Shown here piece by piece: positions 1 through 8,611 of a stretch of 64,000 nt of DNA (within the stretch, counting starts at the first letter, position 1; each line of letters opens with the position of its first letter). Under the pieces are notes generated by a model, which searched no databases, was not told where the DNA came from, and saw only the letters and a program-made list of their open reading frames with translations. A program made the position numbers and the translations under genes. The DNA comes from Senegalimassilia anaerobia JC110 (GTDB lineage: Bacteria > Actinomycetota > Coriobacteriia > Coriobacteriales > Eggerthellaceae). The stretch covers positions 378,212 through 442,211 of the forward strand of contig NZ_HE611015.1 in assembly GCF_000236865.1 (NCBI RefSeq). The letters are read 5' to 3'.

Positions 1-112
1 TATCGCCATGGCAGGCCATATGGTGATGGCTGACCTGCAGCAACGCGAGGAAGCAGAGCGCCTGAGCACCCTCACGCAGTTGCGGCCCATCGACCGTTTG
101 CGCCAGCGCCGA

Positions 113-1644
113 TCAGGCGTGCTTGCCAGCAGCAAGCTCTTCAACCGGAGCGTCCGCGTTGCTTTGCAGCCCATCGATGCCGATCAGGTCGAACAGCTCC
201 TCACGCGAATGGATATCGAACTTCTGATACACATGGCGCACATGCGCTTTCGCGGTACCGTTAGCGATGAACAGCTCGTGCTCGATCTGCCCAACGGTTT
301 TGCGTTGCGCCAGAAGCATGAGCACCTCGGTCTCACGCGACGTCAACCCGAACCGCTTCGCTAAAAGCTCGCAGCGATCCACGATCTCCTGCTTGCGCAC
401 GGCCTGGCCATCAGCCCCTGAACCATCGAAAAACGACGCTCCCCATTTATTGGACAGCTCCTTTTGAGATAGCAGCACGAACGTCCCCATGACCACGGCG
501 ACGATAGCTATGCCGATGGCGATGGTGGTGCCGCGCACACCACCGATATCGATCATCGACCCGTATTCGTATACGCACCGGCCAAGAAACATGAACACCA
601 GACGAAGGCTGCGCTCCAAACCGAACAGCCATATCGCCGACACGCCGTAGCGATAGCACAGGTTCGAGCACAACACCATGATCAGGATGGTAAACGCGGT
701 GTAGCCACCTGCCACGCAATACCCGCCGAACACGTCGTCGGCAAAACCGAACACGGAAATGGAGAACAGCGCAACCACCGTCAACGGCAACGCGATGCGG
801 CAAAGCACGTTGAAATCGAATTTGTCGCGTCGCACCAGCACGCCGATGACCACGAGCACTGCCACGATGAACGTTCCCGGCGATGAATGCGGCCCGAACG
901 CGCCACGGTAAGCACTCGATTCGATGATGCCGTACGAAAACGCGAAGAAGCCCATGAGCAACATGATCTTCCACGGCACGGAGACGCTCACCCACGTTTT
1001 CTGCGGCCGTTCGCCTTCGGGCAGCAACCCGAAAGCGCGTCGAGCGCACAACAGAGCCGCTACGGGAAGCAACGCCGTCATCGCAAACAACCACGGCATC
1101 TTAAAGCCCATGTACACATACACGATCAGCGCACCGAACACCAGGGATGACGCGTAATACAGCGTTACGCGGATGGGATTCAAGCATCCATACAGTTCGC
1201 TGAAGATCAAGATGATCAAGCCCAGGCCAAGACCACCGAGGACCGAACTCGCAAAGCAAAGCTCCAGCGCGATCGACGGCATGAAACTCGACGCGAACAG
1301 CAGCACGGTTGACAGTAGCATGAAACTGCCGCAAAGGATATATACCCGGGCTCTGTTGAACAGCGGGCCGATTCTACGCGCAAGCGCCACACACGCCAGC
1401 ATTTCGACGATGGCGGTGAGATCGAAGATGTCGCGCATGGAAACGGAAAAGCCTGGAAGCCGACGAACGACCCCACAAAGGTGATCTCTATCCAGGCGCG
1501 GTACACGCCCAACCCTAGAAACGCCAACGGGATGGGCACCAGCACATCCCGCAAAGGACGGTGCGTCTTCTTCTCCTGGGCCTGATCGCCGCTTGATGGC
1601 TTCGCCGGCGCCACATTCTGCGCCGCTACATTCGAACTGTGCAA
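113..1644 (-). pseudogene. LuxR-family regulator with multi-TM sensor domain, frameshifted
   Basis: The product would be a transcription regulator with an N-terminal polytopic membrane domain and a C-terminal LuxR DNA-binding domain (LTSRETEVLMLLAQ followed by GTAKAHVRHVYQKF). The C-terminal frame is open from about 1450 down to the stop at 113-115. The expected hydrophobic N-terminus lies in another frame: a TTG at 1644 preceded by GGGGGAG gives MHSSNVAAQ and then a PLAFLGLGVYRAW segment. One additional base in the A4 run at 1447-1450 would join the frames as AFSVSMRDIF. I therefore annotate one frameshifted gene of about 510 codons. It could be a real pseudogene, a phase-variable tract or a sequencing error. 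It lies divergently from the flavoprotein gene that it probably controls. Confidence 0.75.
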
Positions 1645-1964
1645 AACGCTCCCCCATCACCTTGTGCAATTGGGGTTATGCATCCATATAACCCCCTCTC
1701 CCTTCCCTCATTGTATACGACTGTTTAAGCGCAACGCTAATGCACTCAGAAACGGTCGCGCGAGTATTGCCTGTTCAAGAGCGGGTTATTTCAAGGGGTT
1801 ATGGAAATAGTCCCCTTGATTTCCCAAGAGGCTGATGAATCGACGTGTTTGTGAAGATATTGTGCAGGGCACAGCAACGAGTTTTGGAGGGCGAAGGGAT
1901 CGTTGCTCTGCCCCATCGAGCATGCAAGCGAAATGCGGGGCTCGCATACCGAAAGGAGTTACTC
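1645..1964. promoter_or_regulatory. Divergent regulatory region with GGGGTTAT inverted repeats
   Basis: This 320-bp gap separates the divergent LuxR and flavoprotein genes. GGGGTTAT (1672-1679) and ATAACCCC (1688-1695) form an inverted repeat with an 8-nt spacer. GGGGTTAT occurs again at 1795-1802, inside a second inverted repeat of TCAAGGGG (1791-1798) and CCCCTTGA (1812-1819). TATACA, read on the minus strand at about 1712-1717, is a possible -10 element for the regulator gene. These are candidate operators by sequence symmetry only. The flavoprotein start is fixed by GAAAGGAG at 1951-1958. Confidence 0.5.
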
Positions 1965-3617
1965 ATGTCCAAGGAAATGTCGCGTCGCGATCTGCTCAAG
2001 ATGAGCGGGCTGGCGGCAGCAGGCGTCGCGGGAGCATCGCTTCTGGGCGGCTGCGCACCGAAAGCGGCATCGAGCGCATCCGATTCAGGCAAGGCGGCAA
2101 ACGGCGGCTCGACCGCCGCAACCACCGCGGCAGGCCACGAGCGCGCAGGGCTTCCGAGCTTCCTGAGCGCACCCGAGCCGATCAAGGACGTGAAAACCAC
2201 GAAGGATTACGACGTCGTGATCGTAGGCGCTGGTGCTGCAGGCATCCCCGCCGCCATCACCGCCAAGGAAGCGGGCGCGAGCGTCGCCGTCATCCAGAAG
2301 GAAAGCACCGCCATCTCGCAAGGCAACACCGCAACGGGCATCCTGCTCGACAAGTCCGATCCCGCCGGCGTCGAAGCCGTGGTGTCGAAGCTGATTTCCG
2401 AGCATGATTACCGCGCTAAGCGCGAACAGGTGGAGCTGTGGGCGAAGAACTCCGGCGAGGCCATCACATGGCTGTTCAACCTGGCACAACAATGCGGCGC
2501 GCAGGTCTCCGACACCACGAAGAAGTGGACGTCAGGCATTGCAAAGGTCAACGACTACGAGATGAACTACTTGTCTATCGACTTTGGCCCGAAGCCCTAC
2601 AACACCGGCGAAGGCATGAAGGCGTTGGCTGAGTATGCGGAAAAGCAGGGTGTCGACTTCTTCTACTCCACCGAGGCGAAACAGCTCGTGGGCGACGCAT
2701 CGGGCATCACGGGCGTTATCGCCAAGGGTGCCGAGGGCAACATTCAGTTCAACTCGAAAAAGGGCGTTATCCTGGCTGCCGGCGATTACCAAAACGACGA
2801 CGAGATGGTGAACTACTATCTTCCGGATCTGAAGCATCTCGGCCGCAAGCAGACGAACAAGACCGGCGACGGACACAAGATGGCCATTTGGGCCGGCGGC
2901 GCGATGGAGGACCTCGGTCACACGAAGATGCTCCATGACTTCGACGCCGGTCCGGGCTCCATGTGCGATATGCCGTTTTTGGCGGTGAAGATGGACGGCA
3001 CGCGCTTCTGCGATGAGACCTGCGGCATGTCGCTTATGAACAACTTCCTGCGCAGCGACGCCGATCAGGGCAACTATTGCCAGATCTTCGACAACAACTA
3101 CACCGAGACGGCTGCAAGCTGGCCGGGCAAGCTGTTCGACCAGGAGGCCATCAAGGCGTACATGCCCGAAGAGCCCGGCGAGAAGAAGGGCGTTTACGAG
3201 GGGCAGATCGCAACGTTTAAGGCGGATACCCTTGACGAGCTTGCCAAGAAGCTGGGCATCACCGACGCGGCCGCGTTCAAGAAGGCCGTCGAGCGCTACA
3301 ACGAGCTGGTTGCGAAGGGCAGCGACGAGGACTTCGGCAAGCAGGCTAAGTGGCTCACGCCCATCGACACCCCGCCGTTCTACGGCATCCATCGTCATGT
3401 GCGCGTATCGGCCATCGTGTCCGGCGTGAACGTCGACAAGCACATGCAGGTGCTCAAGGACGGTACCGAGGAGCCGATTCCCGGTCTGTTCGCCATCGGC
3501 AACGTTGCCGGTAACTTCTTTGCCGGCGTTGACTACACCATGTGGATGCCGGGCTTGTCCCTTGGCCGTGCCCACACGCAGGGCTATGTGATCGGCAAGT
3601 ACGTGGCCGAACTGTAA
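1965..3617 (+). CDS. Tat-exported FAD-dependent reductase (fumarate reductase/flavocytochrome c flavoprotein family)
   Basis: This 550-aa flavoprotein probably reduces an external organic electron acceptor outside the membrane; the substrate cannot be read from sequence. The start at 1965 follows GAAAGGAG; an upstream in-frame start lacks a comparable site. Residues 6-13 (SRRDLLKM) are a twin-arginine motif, and LGGC ending at C30 resembles a lipobox, so a Tat-exported lipoprotein is likely. A Ser/Ala-rich linker precedes the FAD fold VVIVGAGAAG at about 84-93. The C-terminus has the family motif GLFAIGNVAGNFF followed by SLGRAHTQGY. No heme motif is present, so electrons must come from a partner, and the tetraheme cytochrome gene lies 142 bp downstream. 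The layout resembles the Cgr1/Cgr2 cardiac glycoside reductase pair, with the gene order reversed. Confidence 0.88.
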   Translation: MSKEMSRRDLLKMSGLAAAGVAGASLLGGCAPKAASSASDSGKAANGGSTAATTAAGHERAGLPSFLSAPEPIKDVKTTKDYDVVIVGAGAAGIPAAITAKEAGASVAVIQKESTAISQGNTATGILLDKSDPAGVEAVVSKLISEHDYRAKREQVELWAKNSGEAITWLFNLAQQCGAQVSDTTKKWTSGIAKVNDYEMNYLSIDFGPKPYNTGEGMKALAEYAEKQGVDFFYSTEAKQLVGDASGITGVIAKGAEGNIQFNSKKGVILAAGDYQNDDEMVNYYLPDLKHLGRKQTNKTGDGHKMAIWAGGAMEDLGHTKMLHDFDAGPGSMCDMPFLAVKMDGTRFCDETCGMSLMNNFLRSDADQGNYCQIFDNNYTETAASWPGKLFDQEAIKAYMPEEPGEKKGVYEGQIATFKADTLDELAKKLGITDAAAFKKAVERYNELVAKGSDEDFGKQAKWLTPIDTPPFYGIHRHVRVSAIVSGVNVDKHMQVLKDGTEEPIPGLFAIGNVAGNFFAGVDYTMWMPGLSLGRAHTQGYVIGKYVAEL

Positions 3618-3636
3618 AACCCATGACCTTCGGATA

Positions 3637-3726
3637 GGCGTTTCGGAGCGTTCGTCGTCCTCGAAACGCCCCCGAACGGATCATCCCCCTAAGCTGAGCG
3701 CCCTCCACTCCCTCCGAGCGCTCAGC
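3637..3726 (+). repeat. Two hairpins between flavoprotein and cytochrome genes
   Basis: GGCGTTTCG (3637-3645) pairs with CGAAACGCC (3662-3670), and GCTGAGCGC (3693-3701) pairs with GCGCTCAGC (3718-3726). The second is followed by GTCTTATTTG, a weak U-rich tail. They could attenuate or stabilise the mRNA between the two co-oriented genes, letting the cytochrome be expressed at a different level. Confidence 0.45.
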
Positions 3727-3759
3727 GTCTTATTTGAACCGAGACAAAAGGAGCACACC

Positions 3760-4446
3760 ATGGAAACGCCGACGAACAGCGTGGACGCGTGCAGCAAGAA
3801 GAGCAAAAAACCGCTGATAGCGGGTATCGTCGTTGCGGTTGTGGTGCTGGCGGGCATTGGTTTTTGGACATGGCACAACACGCCGGGTTTTTGCGGCGTG
3901 TGCCACACGCCCATGAGCACGTACGTTGCAACGTACGAAGCGCAACCTAACGCGCAAGCGACGGACAAATGGGGCAACGACGTAACGAATTCGAACGCCA
4001 TGTTGGTGGTCACGCATAAAGAAGCCGGCGTAGAATGCCTGTCGTGCCACGTCCCGAGCATCAATCAGCAAATCGGCGAGGTGACCGAGACTATCACGGG
4101 CGATTATTACTACCCGCTTTCTGAAGTCAGCATTTCCGCTTTGCAAGAGAATTCCGGGCAGAACGCAAGCGACGAAGCCGCCTTCCGCCTGAAAAGCGGC
4201 TGCCATGTCACCGCGAGCGGCACCGAGATATCCACGCGCGAGGACTTGATGAAGGCTACTGCGGACAAAGCATTCAACCCGCATAGCAACCATCACGGCG
4301 AAGCAAACTGCAGCGATTGCCATAAATCGCATCGCGCATCGGTGATGCAGTGCACGCAGTGCCACAACGACGCCGCGGCAAGCATGCCGGAGGGCTGGGT
4401 GGATTACAAGACCGGAAAACAGATCGCAGAATCCGCCGTCAAGTAA
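3760..4446 (+). CDS. NapC/NrfH-type membrane-anchored tetraheme cytochrome c
   Basis: The 228-aa protein should take electrons from menaquinol and pass them to the neighbouring exported flavoprotein. AAAAGGAG lies just upstream of the ATG. A single N-terminal anchor spans about residues 18-37. Four covalent heme motifs are visible: CGVCH (45-49, followed by TPM as in NrfH heme 1), CLSCH (93-97), CSDCH (184-188) and CTQCH (198-202). A fifth GCH at 147-149 lacks the first cysteine and is more likely a ligand or a relic. The length suits NrfH-like quinol dehydrogenases. It is the second gene of the reductase module. Confidence 0.9.
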   Translation: METPTNSVDACSKKSKKPLIAGIVVAVVVLAGIGFWTWHNTPGFCGVCHTPMSTYVATYEAQPNAQATDKWGNDVTNSNAMLVVTHKEAGVECLSCHVPSINQQIGEVTETITGDYYYPLSEVSISALQENSGQNASDEAAFRLKSGCHVTASGTEISTREDLMKATADKAFNPHSNHHGEANCSDCHKSHRASVMQCTQCHNDAAASMPEGWVDYKTGKQIAESAVK

Positions 4447-4524
4447 AGCCACCGCCAAGCACGACGCGCATGGTTGAGAACGACCAGTGAGCCAAAATGT
4501 TACGAAGACAGCTCGGCTCATCGC

Positions 4525-4564
4525 GAAACGAAGGGAGCTCCCATATGGGAGCTCCCTTCGTTTC
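4525..4564. repeat. Perfect 40-bp palindrome, probable bidirectional terminator
   Basis: The arms GAAACGAAGGGAGCTCCCAT and their exact complement meet without a spacer. It lies between the convergent cytochrome and ppdK genes, about 80 bp after the cytochrome stop. The core GGGAGCTCCC recurs in two further hairpins in the same gap. Confidence 0.6.
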
Positions 4565-4646
4565 CCAGGAACATCTCGCGCTTGCCGGAAGCAGGAACAT
4601 CCTACACTTGCTGGAAGAAAGAGAAATTGCGCCTGCCGGAAGAAAT

Positions 4647-4673
4647 AGAGAGCTCCCTTATCAGGAGCTCTCT
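4647..4673. repeat. Second GAGCTC-core hairpin
   Basis: AGAGAGCTCC (4647-4656) and GGAGCTCTCT (4664-4673) flank a 7-nt loop. It shares the GAGCTC core with the hairpins on either side. No U tract is visible, so its role is uncertain. Confidence 0.45.
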
Positions 4674-4724
4674 TCGCATTTCATGCTCTTGCTCGAGGCG
4701 GAACCCCCCCTGCTCACATCTGAC

Positions 4725-4758
4725 AAAAAAGGGAGCTCCCACATGCGGGAACTCCCTT
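4725..4758 (-). terminator. Rho-independent terminator of ppdK
   Basis: Read on the minus strand, AAGGGAGTTCCC pairs with GGGAGCTCCCTT (one G-T wobble) and a run of six T follows. It lies about 30 bp past the ppdK stop, as expected for an intrinsic terminator. Confidence 0.82.
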
Positions 4759-4787
4759 CATGAAGCTAACAATGCGCAAACGCTAGC

Positions 4788-7514
4788 CTACTGGGCCTTC
4801 TTGGCCTCGATGGCAGCCTGGCCGGCGGCCAGACGGGCCAGCGGCACGCGGTAGGGGCTGCAGGACACATAGTCAAGGCCGATGGCGTTGAATGTGTGGA
4901 TGGAGTCCGGATCGCCGCCGTGCTCGCCGCACACGCCGCAGGTCAGGTCGGGGTTGCCCTGGTGACCCAGTTCGACGCCCATCTTCACCAGCTTGGCAAC
5001 GCCGGGGTCGACCGTGGCGAACGGGTTGAAGGGCAGCAGGCGCTCCTGCAGGTACTGCGGGATGAACTCGGCCTCGACGTCGTCGCGGCTGAAGCCGAAC
5101 GTCGTCTGGGTGAGGTCGTTGGTGCCGAAGGAGAAGAAGTCGGCCTTCGTGGCGATCTCATCGGCGGTAACGGCCGCACGCGGCAGCTCGATCATGGTGC
5201 CGATCTGGATGTTCAGCTCGACGCCCTGCTCGGCGGCAACCTCGGCGATGGTCTGCTCGGCGACCTCGCGCAGCTTGGCCAGCTCGGGAACCACAGACAC
5301 CAGCGGGATCATGATCTCGGGCTTGGGGTCCAGGCCCTCCTTCTTCAGCTGGGCAGCGGCGGTTGCGATGGCGCGCACCTGCATCACAGGGAGGATGGGG
5401 TACACGATGCCCAGGCGGCAGCCGCGAAGACCCAGCATGGGGTTGGCCTCTGCCATGGCGTCGATCTGCTCCATGAGGGCGCGCTTCTCGGCGATGACGC
5501 CCTTGTCGCCGCCGGTGGCCTCGAGGCGGGCGATCTCGACGTCGAGGGCACGCGGGCTCTCCAGGAACTCATGCAGCGGCGGATCGAGCAGGCGCACGAT
5601 GACCGGCAGGCCGTCCATGGCCTTGAACATGCCATAGAAATCGCCCGTCTGAGCCTCGAACAGCTGGTCGACGGCCTTCTGGCGGACATCCTCGTCCTCG
5701 TTGAGGATGAAGGTCTGGATGATCTGCTTGCGATCGCCCAGGAACATGTGCTCGGTACGGCACAGGCCGATGCCCTGCGCACCGAAGTCGCGGGACAGCT
5801 GTGCGTCCTCGGGGTTGTCGGCGTTGGCGCGCACACCCAGGGTGCGGAACTCGTCGGCCCACTCCAGGATGGTGTCCAGGTCGCCGGTGAGCTCGGGAAG
5901 CACCAGCTCGACGGCGCCGAGCACCACGATGCCGGTGGTGCCGTCCAGCGAGATCATGTCGCCTTCCTTGATGACGACATCGGTGCCGGAGACGACGGCC
6001 TGCTTCTTCTCAGCGTCGATCTTGAGGGCCTCGACGCCGCACACGCACGGGGCGCCCATGCCGCGGGCGATAACGGCAGCATGGGAGGTCTTGCCGCCAT
6101 GGCTGGTCAGGATGCCCTCGGCGGCGATCATGCCGGCCAGGTCGTCGGGGTTGGTCTCCCAGCGGACGAGCACGCACTTGCGGCCGGCCTCTGCGGCGGC
6201 CACGGCGTCGGCGGCGGAGAACACGGCCTCGCCGACGGCAGCGCCCGGGGAGGCGTTCAGACCGCGGGCCAGCACATCGTACTCGGCGTTCTTATCGAAC
6301 TGCGGGTGCAGCAGCTGGTCGAGCTGCTCGGGCTCGACGCGCATGACGGCCTCCTCCTTGGAGATGAGGCCCTCCTTCTCCATCTCGATGGCGATGTGCA
6401 GCGCGGCGGCGGCGGTGCGCTTGCCGACGCGGGTCTGCAGCATGTACAGCTTGCCCTGCTCGATGGTGAACTCGATGTCGCACATATCGCGGAAGTGGTT
6501 CTCGAGGACGACGAAGATCTCCTCGAGCTGCTTGCCGGCCTCTTCAAGGCCCTCGACGTGCTTCAGCTCGGCGATGGGGCTGGTGTTGCGGATGCCGGCC
6601 ACGACGTCCTCGCCCTGGGCGTTGACCAGGTAGTCGCCGTAGAACTCCTTCTGGCCGTTAGCGGGGTTGCGCGTGAACGCGACGCCGGTGGCCGAGGAGT
6701 TGCCCTTGTTGCCGAACACCATGGACTGCACGTTGACGGCGGTGCCCAGGTCATCGGCGATCTTGTTCTTCTTGCGGTACAGGACGGCGCGGGGGTTGTT
6801 CCAGCTGCCGAACACGGCCTCGATGGCCAGCTTGAGCTGCACCATGGGGTCCTGCGGGAAGGCGACGACGCCATCGACCAGCAGGCTGGGATACTCGACG
6901 CCGGAGACGTTCTCGGAGAAGATCTTCTTGAACTCGGCCACGAGCTCCTGCAGGTCCTCTGCGGTCAGGTCGGTGTCGGAAGCGGCGTTGCGGCTGTTCT
7001 TCATGACGTTGATGGCGTTCTCGAACAGATCGCCGTCCAGGCCCATGACCACGTTGGAGAACATCTGGATGAAGCGGCGATAGGAGTCCCATGCGAAGCG
7101 CGGGTTCTCCGTCTGCTTGATCAGGCCGTTGATGGACTGATCGTTCAGGCCCAGGTTCAAAACCGTGTCCATCATGCCCGGCATGGACATGGGAGCGCCG
7201 GAGCGCACGGAGACCAGCAGCGGGTCCTCGGCGTCGCCGATCTTCTTGCCGATGCGCTTTTCCAGGTCAAGACGGTACTCGTGAATGGTGTCGAGCGCGC
7301 CCTCGGGCCAGGTGTTGTCTGCGTTGGCATACTCCATGCAGGTTTGGCACGTGATGGTGAATCCCGGAGGCACCGGCAGGCCGATGTTGGCCATTTCGGC
7401 CAGGTTGGCGCCTTTGCCGCCAAGGATGGCCTTCATATTGGTGTTGCCCTCGGTGACGTTGTTGCCCTCGGCGTCCTTGCCGAAAGCGTACACACGCTTG
7501 ACTTCTGCAGTCAC
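4788..7514 (-). CDS. ppdK: Pyruvate, phosphate dikinase
   Basis: PPDK interconverts pyruvate, ATP and Pi with PEP, AMP and PPi in the cytosol. At 908 aa it has the usual full length: an N-terminal nucleotide-binding domain (GGKGANLAEM near the start), the central phosphohistidine domain with GGKTSHAAVIARGMG around residues 470-485, and the C-terminal PEP/pyruvate barrel ending with CGVCGEHGGDP. The start is GTG at 7514, chosen for AGGAG 8-12 nt upstream. The gene lies 47 bp after ppsR, whose product should act on the Thr of the GGKTSHA motif. An intrinsic terminator follows. In an anaerobe it may work in glycolysis as well as gluconeogenesis. Confidence 0.97.
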   Translation of the reverse strand: MTAEVKRVYAFGKDAEGNNVTEGNTNMKAILGGKGANLAEMANIGLPVPPGFTITCQTCMEYANADNTWPEGALDTIHEYRLDLEKRIGKKIGDAEDPLLVSVRSGAPMSMPGMMDTVLNLGLNDQSINGLIKQTENPRFAWDSYRRFIQMFSNVVMGLDGDLFENAINVMKNSRNAASDTDLTAEDLQELVAEFKKIFSENVSGVEYPSLLVDGVVAFPQDPMVQLKLAIEAVFGSWNNPRAVLYRKKNKIADDLGTAVNVQSMVFGNKGNSSATGVAFTRNPANGQKEFYGDYLVNAQGEDVVAGIRNTSPIAELKHVEGLEEAGKQLEEIFVVLENHFRDMCDIEFTIEQGKLYMLQTRVGKRTAAAALHIAIEMEKEGLISKEEAVMRVEPEQLDQLLHPQFDKNAEYDVLARGLNASPGAAVGEAVFSAADAVAAAEAGRKCVLVRWETNPDDLAGMIAAEGILTSHGGKTSHAAVIARGMGAPCVCGVEALKIDAEKKQAVVSGTDVVIKEGDMISLDGTTGIVVLGAVELVLPELTGDLDTILEWADEFRTLGVRANADNPEDAQLSRDFGAQGIGLCRTEHMFLGDRKQIIQTFILNEDEDVRQKAVDQLFEAQTGDFYGMFKAMDGLPVIVRLLDPPLHEFLESPRALDVEIARLEATGGDKGVIAEKRALMEQIDAMAEANPMLGLRGCRLGIVYPILPVMQVRAIATAAAQLKKEGLDPKPEIMIPLVSVVPELAKLREVAEQTIAEVAAEQGVELNIQIGTMIELPRAAVTADEIATKADFFSFGTNDLTQTTFGFSRDDVEAEFIPQYLQERLLPFNPFATVDPGVAKLVKMGVELGHQGNPDLTCGVCGEHGGDPDSIHTFNAIGLDYVSCSPYRVPLARLAAGQAAIEAKKAQ

Positions 7515-7561
7515 TTTCTTACTCCTAACGTAAGGTCGTCCGAATACGGGACTTAGTTCAA

Positions 7562-8455
7562 TCAGGACCTGATCACTATATCAGCACCTTGCGGGTGAGC
7601 CCGTTCGTAGTACCGCAAAATCTCTTGAGCGGTTTCCTCAACGGCGCGATTTTCGGTGTGAATGACGATGGCCCCCAGTTTTCGCATGAGCGCGCGGGCG
7701 CGTTCGAGGTCCTCGTAGACGTATTCGGGATCGGCATATTGCGATGCCGCCACGGCTGCGTTGCCCAGGCGACGCTGCCGGATCCCCACCAAAACGTCGG
7801 CGGTGGTCATCAAGCCGAACAGGCGCGTGCGATCCACCTCGTACACCTCCTTCGGGGGCTCGGTGGACGGGTCGAGCGGGATGTTGGAGACCTTGTAGCC
7901 CTGCTGCGCCAGGTAGATGGAGGTGGGCGTCTTCGAAGAGCGCGACACGCCGAGCAGCACGATGTCGGCCTGCGACATCTCCTGCGGGTTGCGGCCGTCG
8001 TCGTGGGCGATGGTGAACTCAATGGCCTCGATACGGCGGAAGTAATGCTGGTCGGCCACGTGCAGGCCGCCGGGGCGCTTCGAAGGGGTCTGCCCCGACA
8101 GCTTGGCGATGGCGTTCATGGCGTCGGTCATAAGGTCGACCGCCACCACGTTGGGCAGGCTCTCGCAATAATCCGACAGGCTACGGCGCAGATCGCCGTC
8201 GACGAGCGTGTAGAAGATGAGCAGGTTCTCGTCGCCTTTTAGGCGCTTGTGCAGCTGGCCGTGCTCGGCGATGAACTGCTTGACCTCCTCGAACGAGCGC
8301 ACATGGGGAAGCACCTCGATGTTGGGGTTCGTGACGCCGAACTGGGCGGCTGCGGCGCGGGCCAAGGCCTGTGCGGTAAGCCCCACCGAGTCGCTGACGA
8401 CATGGATGGTGGGCAGCGGCGTGGTGTTCTCGTGCACGATGAACTCGCCTTGCAT
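7562..8455 (-). CDS. ppsR: PPDK regulatory protein (bifunctional kinase/pyrophosphorylase, DUF299)
   Basis: Members of this family inactivate PPDK or PEP synthase by ADP-dependent phosphorylation of the Thr next to the catalytic His, and reverse this with Pi. The 297-aa product begins MQGEFIVHEN. The ATG at 8455 is preceded by AAGGAGG, whereas an upstream extension to 8539 would run through a terminator. Family marks are the N-terminal HVVSDSVGLTAQ, the P-loop-like LGVSRSSKTPTS, and GLMTTADVLVGIRQRRLG. It is co-directional with and immediately upstream of ppdK, so PPDK rather than PEP synthase is the likely target. Confidence 0.95.
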   Translation of the reverse strand: MQGEFIVHENTTPLPTIHVVSDSVGLTAQALARAAAAQFGVTNPNIEVLPHVRSFEEVKQFIAEHGQLHKRLKGDENLLIFYTLVDGDLRRSLSDYCESLPNVVAVDLMTDAMNAIAKLSGQTPSKRPGGLHVADQHYFRRIEAIEFTIAHDDGRNPQEMSQADIVLLGVSRSSKTPTSIYLAQQGYKVSNIPLDPSTEPPKEVYEVDRTRLFGLMTTADVLVGIRQRRLGNAAVAASQYADPEYVYEDLERARALMRKLGAIVIHTENRAVEETAQEILRYYERAHPQGADIVIRS

Positions 8456-8492
8456 GGGCGTCCTCCTTGCAGACGGTGTCTTGCGGGTATGG

Positions 8493-8528
8493 AAAAGGGG
8501 CGGCAGGCCGTATCGGCCGCCGCCCCTT
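8493..8528 (-). terminator. Terminator or leader hairpin between glyS and ppsR
   Basis: On the minus strand AAGGGGCGGCGGCC pairs with GGCCTGCCGCCCCTT (one bulged base) and TTTT follows. It lies between the glyS region and ppsR. The stem sits on the promoter side of ppsR, so a transcript ending here would be a short leader unless it began further upstream. Confidence 0.65.
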
Positions 8529-8611
8529 GAAGTGTACACGCTTTCGCGTTACGGGGTGCGCGGGGTTGCCCTCGCCTCTCCTTCGCTACCGGTTGAAAAC
8601 GGTAACCGGCA

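Noticed and set aside
8-364. 118-codon + frame at the window start
   Set aside because: It is antisense to the LuxR DNA-binding domain and has no family marks or ribosome site.
4195-4215. Fifth heme site at GCH in the cytochrome
   Set aside because: There is no upstream Cys at the right spacing, so it does not match CxxCH. Four normal heme motifs already fit the NapC/NrfH family.
4896-7556. 886-codon + strand frame opposite ppdK
   Set aside because: The + strand translation is low-complexity (Ala, Gly, Val, His, Leu, Asp) and mirrors ppdK codons. It is a shadow of strong GC3 bias. Similar shadows lie opposite smc (19133-21478), glyS (8990-10723), mfd (39883-42708) and the ABC genes.
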